A model generated the notes under the pieces. That model saw only the letters and a list, made by a program, of their open reading frames with translations. It was not told the DNA's origin and made no database searches. Made by a program: the position numbers and the translations under genes. From the NCBI GenBank assembly GCA_030077755.1, contig JAQJZZ010000013.1:310001-374000 (forward strand): 64,000 nt of DNA. Direction: 5' to 3'. The DNA is from Filosporella fistucella (lineage: Eukaryota > Ascomycota > Leotiomycetes > Helotiales). Of the stretch, positions 45,454 to 58,439 are shown piece after piece. Every line of letters begins with the position of its first letter. The stretch's first letter is position 1.

Positions 45454-46666
45454 CTAGTATGTAGCAGCTGCAATTTTGACATTGCGCAGGAATCTTGTAA
45501 CGAGAGAAATTACTTTCTCAGGTTGTTCCTGCTGTACCCAATGTCCAGCTCTGTCAACTAATTCTACGCCCTTGAATTGTGTACACACTTTCCCCATATT
45601 CTGCACGGCACCAGGTTCCTGATACGTTCCCCAATCCTGTTTGCCTGCTATGAACAAAGAAGGGATATCTATTTTCCTGCCGGCGAATAATTCTACATCA
45701 GTCATGTTTCTAGGGTTAGTTGATACACGGTACCAATTCAAGCCGCCTTGGAAGCCATTCCTCCCAAACTCTTGCGCGTAGACGGAGAGATCTTCGTCAT
45801 TCAACCACCGAGCGCTGGATGTTGAGACTGTTTCCGCATCTTCATCTGACATGCCAAGCTGCACCGATTCACGCATGCTGGCGTGAAGTGGCATGACATA
45901 GTAGTATGGTAGCTTTGCAAGTTCGCTTGCTTCCCATGCTTTCAACGGTTTGGGATTATTGCCTTTCCAATCTGCGCTCTTCAAATGAAAATATCCGCGA
46001 AGAAATTGATGAAGGTCTTCTTTTGGGCTGTCCATCTCAGAGGCAGCGGGTCTGGTAGAATAATACCATTTGTAATGTTTTCGCGGCTCCGGAAGCTCTG
46101 CTAATGCTTTATGCACATCCGGTTTCGCGGGTGTTGGTTTTGGATCGGAGATTGTGTTGAAGGGGAGGGAAGGAGAGCCTTTGAATGGGTGGGACATCAT
46201 TATGACTCTACATTGTTTAGTATTAGAGGACAGTATGTTGGTGCAGAACATACGATTTGAAAATGTCGGGTCTTGCAACAGCACACATAGATGCGCCAAC
46301 AGCACCGAAATCATGACCGATCACACAAGCTACCTCTATATACCCCAGAGCATTTACCAAAATGACAGCATCGCGGACTAAGCGCGTAAAGGAAAATGTA
46401 TTCAGATCGACCGAATCGAAATCGCCAGTATCCCATCCAGTAGTTCGGCCATATCCTCTTTGATCGTATGCCACAACATGATATCCTTCATCCGCGATCG
46501 CTGGCATTATCTTGCGCCACGAGAATGCTAATTCGGGAAAGCCATGGAGGAGAAGAACGAGGGGTTTCTTGGTGTCTCCTGCGCTGAGGAGATGGTATGT
46601 CAGGTCGTGGGAGGGAAGGTAGGTTTCTGTTATTGTTGGTGGGAGAGGGAGAGGTGGGAACGACAT
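45454..46666 (-). CDS. Soluble epoxide hydrolase-like alpha/beta hydrolase
   Basis: ATG at 46666. Exon 1 is 46666-46254, the intron 46253-46208 (46 bp), exon 2 is 46207-45454, giving 388 residues. The oxyanion motif HGFPE (41-45), a DQRGYGRT strand-turn, and the nucleophile elbow GHDFGAVGA with Asp119 identify the epoxide hydrolase branch. The cap contains a KWYYST stretch supplying candidate ring-opening tyrosines. The catalytic His is in AGHWVQQEQPE near the C-terminus, and an Asp of KQDWGTY is a plausible third member. It would hydrolyse epoxides to diols, or act as a related dehalogenase-type hydrolase. No targeting signal is seen, so cytosolic. Confidence 0.88.
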
Positions 46667-47891
46667 TGCCGCGGTACTGATATCAATAATTTCCTGTAAT
46701 CAAGGTACGTGAATTAATGTAATTGACTGTTAGTGACTTGAAAAGATGGTTGATAGCAAATCATCAGGCCATTGCCATTGCTTTATATCATCGCAAATGC
46801 CTAGATGCGGAGTTAGGATTTGGAGGTTGAGTTGAATGCGGGGACTTTGGTGGATCGATCAGATTACGCTGGTGGCTTCTCAGCGGGTGATGGTTAGCCC
46901 GAATCTAGTAATTGTTGTCAGCCACAGGTTTTTGTCAGTGGTCGCTTCGTAGGGACATCGTAAGGACTTTGTCTTACATGCACTTTCAACCTGATTTGTA
47001 GGCATTCTATGGTATCGAGAAAGTAGAATTGCATGCTGGAGTTAGGTAGGTCAAGCCTTTCGAGGTTACCCGTGGAAGCCTCGGCTTAAAGTTTCTACAG
47101 GGAAAGTACCTCGTAAGGACATCGTATAGAACTTTTTGAGTTCGTAAGGACATCGTAAGTACAGCACCTGCTGCTCAAAATCTTCTTATGTCATTAGAAA
47201 ATGCAGTCATACAATTTAATATCTCGCAAATAGAAAACCTTCGTAGACAAGGAAACAGTCACGTGCCGTGTCAGAATACCTCATCCTAATGGAAATTATC
47301 CACTCTTCGTTAAAATTTTAGATTTCAGTATCTTAGTATTATATGAAGCAATATATGTTCAAATCAAGTTGCATAGTAGCTTGAGTGTAGGAGAAAAAGA
47401 AGCTTTGAAAGGGAGTATAAAATCTCAGATCTATTCAGGGTAGATTTATTAGGAAGTATAACCTCTTTTCTGCATCGAAATTTGAGTTATATTGTTTTAT
47501 AGCTTTTTTGTGAAGAGTATAGTACATTCCTCTAGAAATGGGAACTTTATTTCAATAGCTATAGGTGTTACTCGACGATTTTAGAGATGGTTCATTGTTA
47601 TAGGATTGTATGTTTTAAAGTAGAAATTTACTATGCCAAGCTGTTAATCCTTTGCATACTGTTGCAAATAAGAGTGAAGAACTTATAGGAATATTGAGAA
47701 GTCTTCCAGATGTTCTTAATTTGATTGATATTAATTGGGTGTATATATATCATCTCTCTTTATACACAAAAGTATACAAAATTTGTGAAAGTTTTGCTAG
47801 CAACTCTATATACAACTCAAACCCCCACCCATAGGTACATCCACCTCCCATGTCTCAATCTCTCACTCCCGAACCCCCTATTAAGAATAAT
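46667..47891. other. Intergenic region with short repeats and an AT-rich island
   Basis: The left part carries three copies of a 17-bp repeat. From about 47200 to 47850 the sequence is markedly richer in A and T than its surroundings, with one 60-codon frame at 47652-47834 (LPDVLNLIDINW) that might be a remnant. It could be a decayed element. No intact gene. Confidence 0.4.
46947..47158 (+). repeat. Three dispersed copies of a 17-bp repeat
   Basis: TCGTARGGACATCGTAW occurs at 46947-46963, 47111-47127 and 47142-47158 with one or two differences. Each copy is itself built from overlapping TCGTAAGGAC-like units, so this looks like a small expanded repeat. Function unknown. Confidence 0.6.
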
Positions 47892-48800
47892 CTAAGTGAT
47901 AGTATACCCAAAAGCCACCTCAACATCTGCATTTGCCACATTAAAATACGCAGCATCACTGTTCCCGTTATAGAAAGCTACACACTCCCACTGATTCTGG
48001 CTTGTCAAGAAATGGAGATCAAAACTGTAGTATATTTCGAGCGAATTCACGGCAAAGAGCTGGCATTGGGAGAGAGCGGAACAGGTATCGATCGAGGCAG
48101 GGTAGTTTTGAATGAGTGGAGGGCGTCCAACATTGTTGTTGCCTGGATTGTTGTAGTTCTCGGTGAAGCCTGCGCCTTTGTAGACGCGTCTGTAGGTGAA
48201 CCCACCACCGGTGATGGAGCCCGTGCAGGTTGGGGTCAGGGTGGTGGTTGTGGTTGTGCTGGTTATGAAGGTGGTGGTGACAGTTATAGATGTGCTTTCG
48301 GTAACGGTTTGAGTGGAGGTTGGAGCTGTGGCCGTGACGCTCAAGGTGGATGTTGAAACTGAGAGGCAGGAGCATGCGCTGCTGATCCTGGAAGCAGGAT
48401 AGAGCGTGCCTCCGACTTGGCTCAAGCAGGCTGGTGGGGAAGGTGAGGCGGCAACAGCTCGAGCTGTGATGACTGGCAGTCCTGGTGGTGGGTTATCCTC
48501 ATGGTTGTAGGCAAGGTCTCTTTTGAAGACTGGGTTCACAACAGTTGCTGTGGTTGTGTCGGTGGTTGATACAATATCGGTAGATGTGATTACCAATGTT
48601 GTGGTGGTTGTAGTGAGAGGAGTGAAGGTGCTGTCAGTTTTCGTGACCACAGGGATAGAGATGTAAGAGCTACAGTATGGAGTTGCAATAGCGCTGTTGC
48701 TGACAAGACATCGGAGAACGTTGTCACGATTGCAGGCAGCAGCTGCGGCAGCAAAAGCTGATACAGCAAAGTTGCTGGCGAGAAGGAGAAATGTCTTCAT
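47892..48800 (-). CDS. Secreted Thr-rich protein with a Cys-containing C-terminal domain
   Basis: Single exon, 302 residues, ATG at 48800. Residues 1-~21 form an Ala-rich signal peptide. A first Cys block follows (CNRDNVLRCL ... YCSSYI, ~23-47), then a long Thr/Ser region likely to be O-glycosylated, interrupted by VFKRDLA, a possible Kex2 site near 92-95, and by a second small Cys group (~125-145). The C-terminal ~90 residues (CSALSQCQLFAVN ... WECVAFY) resemble a PAN/apple-like or similar small extracellular fold. Probably a cell-wall or extracellular protein; no enzyme motif is seen. Confidence 0.75.
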   Translation of the reverse strand: MKTFLLLASNFAVSAFAAAAAACNRDNVLRCLVSNSAIATPYCSSYISIPVVTKTDSTFTPLTTTTTTLVITSTDIVSTTDTTTATVVNPVFKRDLAYNHEDNPPPGLPVITARAVAASPSPPACLSQVGGTLYPASRISSACSCLSVSTSTLSVTATAPTSTQTVTESTSITVTTTFITSTTTTTTLTPTCTGSITGGGFTYRRVYKGAGFTENYNNPGNNNVGRPPLIQNYPASIDTCSALSQCQLFAVNSLEIYYSFDLHFLTSQNQWECVAFYNGNSDAAYFNVANADVEVAFGYTIT

Positions 48801-51798
48801 GGCGAAGAGTGTTTGAGGATGGAAGTGAGGGATTGATGGAGTATTGGATTTGAAGATGTGCTGGACTGATGCCGGAAGAAAGAAAACATGCCTCTATTTA
48901 TACTTATGAATGCTCAATACTCTACCGCGATAATTTTAAAACATGAACTCAGCTGAGAACTAGATACTAGGGACATAATTCCAGAGCAAGGGATGAGAAA
49001 CCAAAGGGAGTGAATTTACATGCAAGATCGCGATCTGGGCTCTCAAGCTTCTCCCATTCAGCACGGCTCTGGGGTTTGAAGTCATAGCCAGGAGGTGCCA
49101 GAATTTTTTAGTATGACAATTTTCTCCAAGTCTGGAGATTTGCCGGGAAGATTTGTCCCTCTAGAAGTGTGTAAATCCTTTTTGGGATTTGAACAAAGGT
49201 CAGATGCAGTCTAGCCAGGGGATTGAAGCATTAAGTTTCGATGGATCTGAAGCTATTAACTGACCCATGAAATGTCATGAAGAATAAACATGGATTGACA
49301 TCGGGAACACCGTTCATTTGGGCCCAAACACTCAATTGGAAAGAAGGACAGGATAGAACTAACTTAAAGTAGGCCGAGGAAAAGATCTAAGACTTAGAGG
49401 GGTTGACAGCAATAGGATTAGGCTGTCAGCCGCAATGACTTAGAGGCGTCCAGCCCATTCGCTTACTCAGGCCGTCTCAGTCGGGACCAAGTTTTGCCAG
49501 CCACATCTAGAGCCACGCGGATGGAATCTTGGTCATGGAAATGATGAAGAAATTAAAAAACATAAGGAGCTGCCAAAACTACTGATGTGTTGGGAAGTGC
49601 AGCGCTTCGAGTGATTGCTAAATTCATTCAGTCTTCAGTACTGATCTTGAATATGGCTGACTTTGTTGCTCTCCTATATGCAAAATTCGGGTTTCGACGG
49701 GCTGCTTTCCCTTTGGATGAAAATAGTCTCGTGAATAGTCGTTCGTACCGACTGAATAAGCTGCTGCCAAACACGATAGTGAATGTCCTTCTTCAAATTG
49801 TTGACTTAATTGACAACTCTCCGGCAAGCCTTGCAATGCCTTAAGTCTGAGTCTGCCACGTGCAGGCCATGCAACTCTGTGAGATGGATCTAGCCTGCTC
49901 ACACAGCGTACAGGAAGTATGGATCTAGCCAAGATGTAGAGGTTCAGGGAGCGTTTGCTGACCACATTGGAGTGAGCCGCTGGAATTGGAATCGTTTCTC
50001 TCCAGGTACAGGTTTGCTGTAGACTTTCGCAGCGCTTCGACACGAGGGAGATTCTATAGAAAATTGAAAGGCGTAGCCGCTGCGGCTGCTTCTAGTATGA
50101 ATATGCTCTCCGTTGAGACAGCCGTCAACGGCATCTCGGGCGATGTCTCAATCGAGTTCTCAAGTTGTTGTTCGACAGTAATCAATGATTTGGACGGTGC
50201 TCAGATATGCAACGCCTAGGTACGAAGTAAATTGAATAATCGACGGTTTTACCAAGGAAAAGCTATTTTCCGTTTCCACGTCTTTGGCAATTGGCAATTT
50301 GGGAACCAGGATACACTGTAGAATAATGGGAGTCGATCGGAGGCTGCTGAAAAGGAGAACGGAAATGCCCATGTCTCCTCTCTGCCGAGAGACAGGGAAG
50401 CGCCGGCACTGGGTGGATCACGTGAATGTCTCATTAATGTAGGTATCTAAACTCTCTTGTTGTTTCATTGGAAGTAATTAAAGATTGAGTTACTTCTGAT
50501 CCTTCATGACTTTTACAATACATACTCAATTCCTCATCTATATTTGTAAGAATGTTCTATGATTTTATCGCACGATATCAACCTCCAATTTTGCCTTAGA
50601 AATACCTCACATTTCACCGTCTCAGATTCACGGGTGATACGTCATCAAAACTCCCAGCATGTGGCTTGACTAACAAAAAACCCACTTTCGTGGCTCAGCC
50701 TCTCAGAGCGAGATGAGCCAGAGCATCATCCAACTGCTTTGAGAAATGATGCGCTGTAGGGATATGCCGAGAAGAGACTGACATGGTCGATAGTTGGCCA
50801 TGACCACAACTAAACTTTCTGCTTCAGACGCTGCTCTGTCAATCATTTACTGTCTTGTGGGTAAAGTGTAAATTGAAGTAAGGGTGAGGTTGTTGCGTGC
50901 TCTCAGATCTCGGGTATGGCAGAGCTCGTAGGAGAAAGACAGCTGAGATTGATACTGGGTTGAAGCTGGGAGTAGCTCCAGCTGGCAATACAAGTAGCTG
51001 CTATGAACTCTCCAAGAAGAGGTTTTGAATCTGATGCATGCCAGACTGGTTCTCTTAAGCTCCAAGCTCCATTATTATCCCGGGAACCCTTTCTCCGGCT
51101 CTTCCATTACGACTAATAGCTACCTACTTACTATCAACTAATCACCATCACCATACTGCTTCAATACTACCTTGCAAAACCCTGCCAGCAACCAACTGTT
51201 ACTAAACTTTCCAAATCACCGGCTTCTCCCTGGCTTGTAAGCTGTCCAAACATCGAGCCAGCACCAAACACCCAGAGTCATGATGTGGACAGACTTTGGT
51301 GGTGCCAAAATCGAAACTTCAAACAAGTTATTGCCAGACAGACTGCAAGACTAGCGGGAAATCGTCTGTTCTCCAGCTTGTCGTCGTTCCATGATTCAAT
51401 ATAAACCTGCCAAATCAATATTCTCTACATCAACCGCTTCAAAAGTTTCACTCTATAATCTTCCTCACTCATATCCCTCCCATTTCCATGTCCCCAGCAA
51501 CGATCGACAGTACAATAATTCACCTTCAACACGGCTGATGGAAGTACGGTTGTCAACTTCCCCATCGCGTACATAGACAAAACCCTCCCAAGACAATTCC
51601 GCGCCCGACAATCCCAGTCAAGCTCGCCAGTTCGTCCAGTACCCAGGCTGCGCCCATCGTCATACCCTTTTGTCTCGTCAAGAGCTTCTACCGAGTGCAA
51701 TCGAAACTTCCAACATTGTTTTCATATGCAATAAACGCAAAAATCCTCATCAGTCCTTGGTTGGCAGAGGTGATAAGGCGTTGCGCCGTGAAGTCGAC
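48801..51798. other. Long intergenic region between divergent genes
   Basis: About 3 kb between the Thr-rich secreted protein and the eisosome-like gene. Frames at 49587-49844, 49624-50043, 49986-50219 and 51391-51576 have no family character. It must contain both promoters. No RNA gene or repeat recognised. Confidence 0.4.
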
Positions 51799-54700
51799 AT
51801 GTTCGGGAGCAAGAAGAACAGGAGAAGGGCCGCTTCAAATCCGGTATGTGCTGATCTATCAGATCCCCAAGCTCGTAGGCTGTTTCGATGTCGCGACAAT
51901 TGCATCACATTGGATCTGCCACGAATCCATCAGCTGCACGTCAAGCACTATTCATGAAACCTTCGCTGACTCTTTTTCGCTAGCCTTTGAATGGATCCAA
52001 TGCGAATGCGAATGCCACGACTGCCGCAGCCCAGGCTTTCCTGAAGAACCGGTCATCCAATGCATCCCTTGCATCAGCAGCAGCTGGTGCTGCCTTACGA
52101 TCTCGACCGGTAACTCCAACCTCGGTGGCAGATGTACAAACGAAGAGGACAATCAAAAGGGCAAATTCAAATTCGTCCATGGGAAGTTCGGTCGCCGGAT
52201 CTGTTAGAGGACCACCTGGAGCGCAATTACAACGACGAGGAAGTTCCGGATCCATGACAGAGAGGACATTCCGCGATCCTTCTCCAGCTCGATCTCAACA
52301 CGTTCCAAGTGCTCCAGATGCGCCGCCTGTTCCTATAATTCCAAAGAATATGCAACAATCACAACCTCCAATTCCGGCCAAGTCGCACCGGAGGGCTGCC
52401 AGTCTGGAGACTTCTGGTATGCGCATCGCATCTCCACCACCAATGGCCAGTGGAAGAGGATCCAGCTTAGGACCAGGCGCAACAGCTTCACCCAAGAAAA
52501 CTGGAAATAGAAATCCAGGCTTATCCAGTGTGTCAGAGCTAACAGGTGTACCAGCAAGTAGAGGGTCCGTTAATTTTTCCTTGCCAACAGGTTTAAGACC
52601 GGAGTCCCCTATGGGACAGAGAAGGCTAACATCTCCGTCACCACAAAGGGCAAATATGACAAGAATCGTTTCACCTAATAATCAGAATTTGGTTTACGAT
52701 CCAAACACCAGAAGTTTTTTGCCGGAAGCGCAAGTTTTGGCAATTGAACAGAAGTTATATGATGCTGCAAATGCGCCAGTCAAGAAGAAGAAGAGGACTC
52801 CTCAGGCCGCGGGGACACATCTTGCTCAAGGTGGAATGGGAGGTAAACCGCGGGGTACGATGATAGATGATATGGAGGCAGCGGCGTCACAACCTGTACA
52901 ACAAGCAATACCATCAGCGCAGCAATCCGTACAGCAACCAGCTCCTCAACCTTCACGACAGCCGGAACCTGTTTATGAGCCAGTCGAGCCTCCAGCAGTG
53001 GCCCCACCCAAGAGGAAGAAAAAGAAGAAGGTGGTTGTTAGTGATTCCGACAGCGACCAGGCTTCATTCATTCCAAATTCTTCAGACAACGACAGTGACT
53101 TTACCCCTCCGACATTCAATACTCGCGCTGGGGCTATGCTGGCGAAGAAACCGTCAATAGTAAGAGAAGATAAAGAAAGGGAAGAGGAGGAAGACGATAC
53201 ACCAAAACGACTAAAAGTCCAAGATGGACTCACGAAATTGGATACCAGTCCTGCTATTCGAACAGTCTCTCCTTCACCCCTACCCCGCTCAGCTGCTGGG
53301 AGAGGGCATGGGAGAGGTCAAGCTTCAGCATCGGCTGCGTTTGCAAAAGGGAGACAACATGGTAGATCAGCAAGCCAACCTGCTCCAAGCCCAACAGAAG
53401 CTTCGCCTACGAATGGTGTCGGATTAGTTACAAGAGACAGTGTTAGAGGTGGAAGAGTTCAATCTGTCAGCCCTGCCCGAACGACACATTTTGCCAATGC
53501 GCCAGACAATTTGGTTGTCAAACATCAACCTCCACCACGTTCCATTTCACCTAGAAAATCGGCGTTGAAACATTCAAATTCACCCCGTGGCCCCTCTCCT
53601 AGCGGTGTAGATGGCAGTGAGACTTCGAACGCCTCTACAGTTATTACCGATCACCTAGCGACTCCTGTAGCTAAAAAGAAAGCGAATAGGGTTAGCTTCG
53701 ATGAGACTAATGTGGTTGTTGGCCAAGCTGCTACTCCTATTCCTACAGACTCGCCAATCGTTCAAAGTCCTCAAAATCAAACGAAACGTTGGTTCAATAT
53801 TGGACGAGGAAAGAAGAAGGATACTTCATATACCGACGATGACGATGAAGTAATGAAGCCTCGACCTGCCTTACCATCCTTCGGATCTGTTCGAGAAAAG
53901 AAATCACCTGCAAGGGAAGTCGAAGAGCGGCCGCTTGTCAAACCTGCTGAGCCGATTGAGAGCAAATCTCCACTTACTTCTCCACTCTTCACGACCACGA
54001 CCGGTGAAATTATTGAGAATCCTCTTGGTCAGTCTAACGATCATGTCGTTGGGGCAGTCTTCGCTCAAGACTCCGCTTCTAAGAATGCTGCCAATATTTC
54101 GAAATCACGCGAACCTCTCCCTCCTCAGGTAACATCGGTTGAAGGTAGTGGTTATCATTCAGACAGCGATAGTAGTATCTATAGCTTGGAAAACCAGAAG
54201 ACCGATATTGGCGTTGCTCGAACAAACAGTGTGAAACGAGGTCCTGCTGATGGTGATGCGGAAACATACCGAGCATTAGCAAGCCCTACGGTTGAGGATG
54301 CTCCTGTTGAAAGGGCAAATGGTGAGGTAATAGATGAGGATGACATTCCAACACCAAAAGCCGAAGACGTTCCTGAAATCGCATTCACTCAAGCAACACC
54401 AACTCTAGAGGAAACAGACTCAAAAAGAGAATGGCCAGATATGCCAGGGTCATGGGGAAGCTCTACAGACGACTCTGGTAGTCAAAGCCAGGACGAGACG
54501 ATCACTCAGACCGTTGAACATCATGCTACTGATCCAACTCCAGCCGATATTGGAATTGCTGAGCCAGCACCTGTTCTCCACCGTGATGGGTCACCTGAAA
54601 TAGGGGATATTGCAGCACATGCTCATACTCATCCTGCTATTTTGGAGGAACCAGAGGAATCTGATGCAAGTATCTACAGTGATGCAGCAGAAGATCTTTC

Positions 54701-56633
54701 GGATATAGAGGGAGATGGATTTATGTCACTAGATGCTGTTGTCGATAGTCCCATTATCAATACTTCAATACCCGGGCTCGCCATCACTACACCTCCGGAA
54801 AGTCCAACCGCGAAAGTAGCTAAGGAGAAAGCTTACAGAAAGAGTAAAGAGTCAAGTGAAGAGCCTGAGGCAGATGAGGGCTGGGACAAGGTTCAGGCCT
54901 ACTGGAGCACGCTCTCTGCCGAGCAGAAGAAGCGATTGGAGAGAGAAGCACGAGAAGAGGCAGAATCTTCAGATACTGAAGTAGAAATTAAACCTGCTCC
55001 GAAGCCGAAGAAGAAAAAGAAGGTCGCTGTTCAAGAAGGTCCTGTCGAGAAAATTGCACCTCAGCCTACCACAAATGGGCGAAGCTACATGATACAGCCC
55101 GGGACGAAGGCTGGTCCCAATGGTACTACAATGAGATCTTCGATGCGAGTTGAACAACCCACCCCAGCAGCAGATGTACCACAAATACGAAAAACAATGC
55201 GAGGTTCAGGTACTGGATCTATGCGGGGTTCTATGCGAGGTGCGGAAACTGCCGAGCCAAGAGGATCTTTACAAAAGAAACATCGTCCTATGTCATATCC
55301 TCCAGCAGAGATTAAGCCAGATCTTGATGCAGTCAAGAAACATATCAGGAATCTATCAGCCGCTAGTGCTGCGGCAGCTCCTGCATCAGCACAAAAAGAT
55401 AAGGCACCACCAGTGCCAACGCTTCGGCGTAGAGGATCTGGTGATAGTGATAGTAGTTTCAAGCGAGCTCGGCCTAGCAACGAAGGCACCAGCTTTAGGC
55501 GATCAATGCGTGGACCTGTCGAACAGCCTGCTCGTCAGCAATCACCAAGAGGCTCAAGTCGATTCAGTCTTCGGTCTTTGTCACCAACAGGTTCAGCATT
55601 CCGTCGTCCTTTCAACACCGGAACCTCACAATCTACTTCGACTCCAACACACATGCGAAATTCTATGCGAGGTTCTCAAGATTCTACCCCATCTCTTCGA
55701 AACAATAATTCCGCTCGTACCGGCGCTTTTGGCCGAGCAGCTAAACCGTCTAAACAAAAGCCATCTCGTGCGAGCAGATTCGCAGACTCGAGTGACGAGG
55801 ATGATGATCGACCTGCAGCTACTTTCAGGAGTAGATTTGTGGATTCTAGCGACGAGGATGAACCTGCGCCAAAGCCTTCCGGAATGAGAAATTCAATGCG
55901 CAACAGTGCTCCTGTTCGACCAATACCAAAGACTGTAGGTGTTGAGGACGGTGATTCTAGTGATTTGCCAGACAGTGACGATGAGAAATCCCCTGGTCTC
56001 AACGTTGTAAAGCGGACCCAGAATGGAAGTGCCTCTACTGCCGGACAAGGGACAACTCTCGCTTCAGGCTCATTAAGAAGGTCCGGTTCAGGTAGAGGGA
56101 CAATCAGTTCTCCCACAACAGCTCAACCTACTCGCCCAAACCATTCGCGGCGTGGAAGTTTCATGTCCATCCTTCGCCGCAAGAAAAATGATCCTTCCTC
56201 TAAAGTCCGTAAATCCGACGCCGAGTCTCCTGCTCGAAGGGATACTCCTCTAGAGCGTAGTAAATCTGATCTTGCTCAACTCCGTTCCGACCGTCCTTCT
56301 ACTCCTCGTCTCCAGAAACGTAACCCTATGTCTCGCGAGAACAGTGCTTCTTGGCCATTACCCGTTCCTTCTTCACCCCCTAAAATCTTTGGAGGGGAAG
56401 ATGGGAGGCCATTCTCGGCTGATGCGGGCGACGGAGTCATTGGAAAAGAGGCACTGGTGAACGGAAATGGGAATTCGAAATTGGATGAAGTCAATGGCGA
56501 CAGACCAGATCTCGGGACTAGACGATTCACAGCTACGGGATTGACGGGCGTGGATTTAGAGGGATTGAAAGATGGGAGAGGAAAGAAGAAGAAATTCGGG
56601 AAATTGAGAAAGATGTTTAGGTTAGATGATTAA
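51799..56633 (+). CDS. Large disordered eisosome-type scaffold (Seg1/Seg2-like)
   Basis: A tiny first exon (51799-51843, MFGSKKNRRRAASNP) is joined over a 140-bp intron (51844-51983, GTATGT, CTGAC branch, CTAG) to one exon of 4650 nt, giving 1564 residues. The N-terminus, with an Asn/Ala-rich segment, TAAAQAFLKN and ALRSRPVTPT, is that of the fungal Seg family, which organises eisosomes (membrane furrows) with Pil1. Most of the chain is Ser/Pro/Glu-rich and unstructured. Exceptions are a predicted helix WDKVQAYWSTLSAEQKKRLE near 981-1000, several basic RxSMRxS copies (~1067-1320), two SRFxDSSDED acidic motifs (~1277 and ~1298), and a basic end KKFGKLRKMFRLDD that could bind lipid. Family assignment rests on the termini and composition, so other cortical scaffolds remain possible. 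Confidence 0.6.
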
Positions 56634-57614
56634 GTAGCCTATCCTTTTCATCCCATCCACCTACTTAGTATGACGAGAAAGAGTAAGATGATTGAACAAC
56701 ACACACATGGTTACGGACTTTTCATTTCATTTGTATATATCGGCACAGCTGGGTAGCTGTAGGAAGGATAGGATAGGAAAGGGGTGGCTAAAATGCATTT
56801 CTTGCTTTGGGGGAAACAAACTCTTACATAAAAGAGAGAGTCATACAATCGTTGTTTGAAAGATGTTAAGTTTCTTGTATATTTTTCGTTTTTGATGTAG
56901 ATGTTTAGGTAGGGAGGGTGAGAGGGGAGATAGTGGTAATGATAATATCGTCGTGTTTAAGAGGATTCTTGTGTGGATTTTTGAGGGGTTGCGATGTGTG
57001 AATGGTATACTAGATATGAAAGTGATACGGCTTTTAGGCTTTTTGCGGCGGGGAGAGGGATGTGTAAAGGTAGATCTAACGCCATCTAACGCCCTTAAAA
57101 GCTAGATTATTAAGCAGAGGCTTGATATCAGCACCGCCTCATCAAAGCCTCCACCTACAAATCTTCTCATCCACACCCACACACACATCCCTGGTGCCTA
57201 GCTTTACAAGACTCGAGAACACGGGATCAAGCCATTACAGTGGAAACACCATAAATTCAGCCTTATATAGATGCCTAACGAAGTAGGAGGGCTAGGTAGT
57301 AGTACCGCCCCACATCTGCACAGGCAACGACAGGGATCTTCGCATTTCGTATTCCAGTGTTCTCAGCCTTGTAAGATCCGCATCATAATATAGAGGACGA
57401 GGAGTCTAGAGGTATATCAATCTTCGTTACCTCCTTATTAGACACTACCCTTAGGGCAGAGGCCTTGGTGTATTATATTCAATTTGCGAAATTTATACCT
57501 CATCCAAGCTTTTTTTTTTGGTGTGCGTATCTCTATCTGTACCCTCCTTATTCGACTATTCGCAAACTTGATTCCAGTCTCCTGTCCCGATATCTACACA
57601 AATTATTACCCGAA
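56634..57614. other. Intergenic region
   Basis: Nearly 1 kb holding the 3' flank of the eisosome-like gene and the promoter of the next gene. An open frame upstream of 57615 in the same phase is leader sequence. Nothing else supported. Confidence 0.4.
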
Positions 57615-58439
57615 ATGGAGAAATCACGAAACGTACTTGCATCCTCAGAATTCGGGGACGATGCTCATCTCGATAATATGGAGGAGCGCCAACTTTCTAA
57701 ATTCTCTTCAGAATTCGAATACCCTTCACCTACCGTCCTCTCCCCCTCATCCTCGGATTTCCGCTCTCTCATCCTTCTAAATTCCCGCTGGACAGACTGT
57801 TCGCTCCATATCCCCCTGCCTCCCTCTCCTTCATCTTCCTCAAACAAAACCGGAGACAAGAATGAAAACGAGATTGAATCAAACCCACTATTTTTCATAG
57901 AAAACAGTACCTTCACACCTTCCAAAGCCTCTGTCACTTTATATTCCGGCTCCTCGAATCAGGGTGAGAAAATAGGGGAATTAAAGTTGAAAATGGGGAG
58001 AGAAGATGAATTTCGTATTTTCACTGGGGAAGGAGACGGAGAGGAATGGGGGAAGTTGAAGAGAGTTAGTAAATGGACACATTCGAGTTATTGTTTTGAT
58101 TTTAATTTTATTCCTGGTAAGAAGGAAGGAGAGGGGCAAAAGAAGAGATATACATGGCAACGAACAAAACAAGGTGTTTTCGACGATCAACCTGATCTAG
58201 AACTTAGAGAGAATGTGGAGAGTGGTGGTGATGGAGAGGTATTGGCGGTGTATAAGGGATGTCAAGGGTTGTTTGGGAAGAGGAGGGGGGAGTTTTGGGT
58301 TAGGAGGGGGGTTGGTGTGGAGGGAGAAGGCTGGAGTACGTGGGGATTAACTGTTTTGTTGACGGGGTGTGGGATTATTGAGGGAGCGAGGAGGAGGTCG
58401 AGAGCTAGGAGGAGTGGTGGGGGTGCGTCTGGGGGGTGA
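57615..58439 (+). CDS. Uncharacterised protein, possibly tubby/LURP-like
   Basis: ATG at 57615 (MEKSRNVLAS), single exon, 274 residues. A Ser/Pro-rich N-terminus is followed by a beta-rich part with WTHSSYCFDFNFIPG, then RYTWQRTKQGVF and EVLAVYKGCQGLF, the alternating pattern seen in fungal proteins with a tubby or LURP-one-like barrel. A hydrophobic stretch (WGLTVLLTGCGIIEGA) and a basic Arg/Gly tail end it. The fold suggestion is from pattern only; no function is known. The open frame extends 50 codons further upstream, but the AT-rich leader and this start fit better. Confidence 0.6.
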   Translation: MEKSRNVLASSEFGDDAHLDNMEERQLSKFSSEFEYPSPTVLSPSSSDFRSLILLNSRWTDCSLHIPLPPSPSSSSNKTGDKNENEIESNPLFFIENSTFTPSKASVTLYSGSSNQGEKIGELKLKMGREDEFRIFTGEGDGEEWGKLKRVSKWTHSSYCFDFNFIPGKKEGEGQKKRYTWQRTKQGVFDDQPDLELRENVESGGDGEVLAVYKGCQGLFGKRRGEFWVRRGVGVEGEGWSTWGLTVLLTGCGIIEGARRRSRARRSGGGASGG

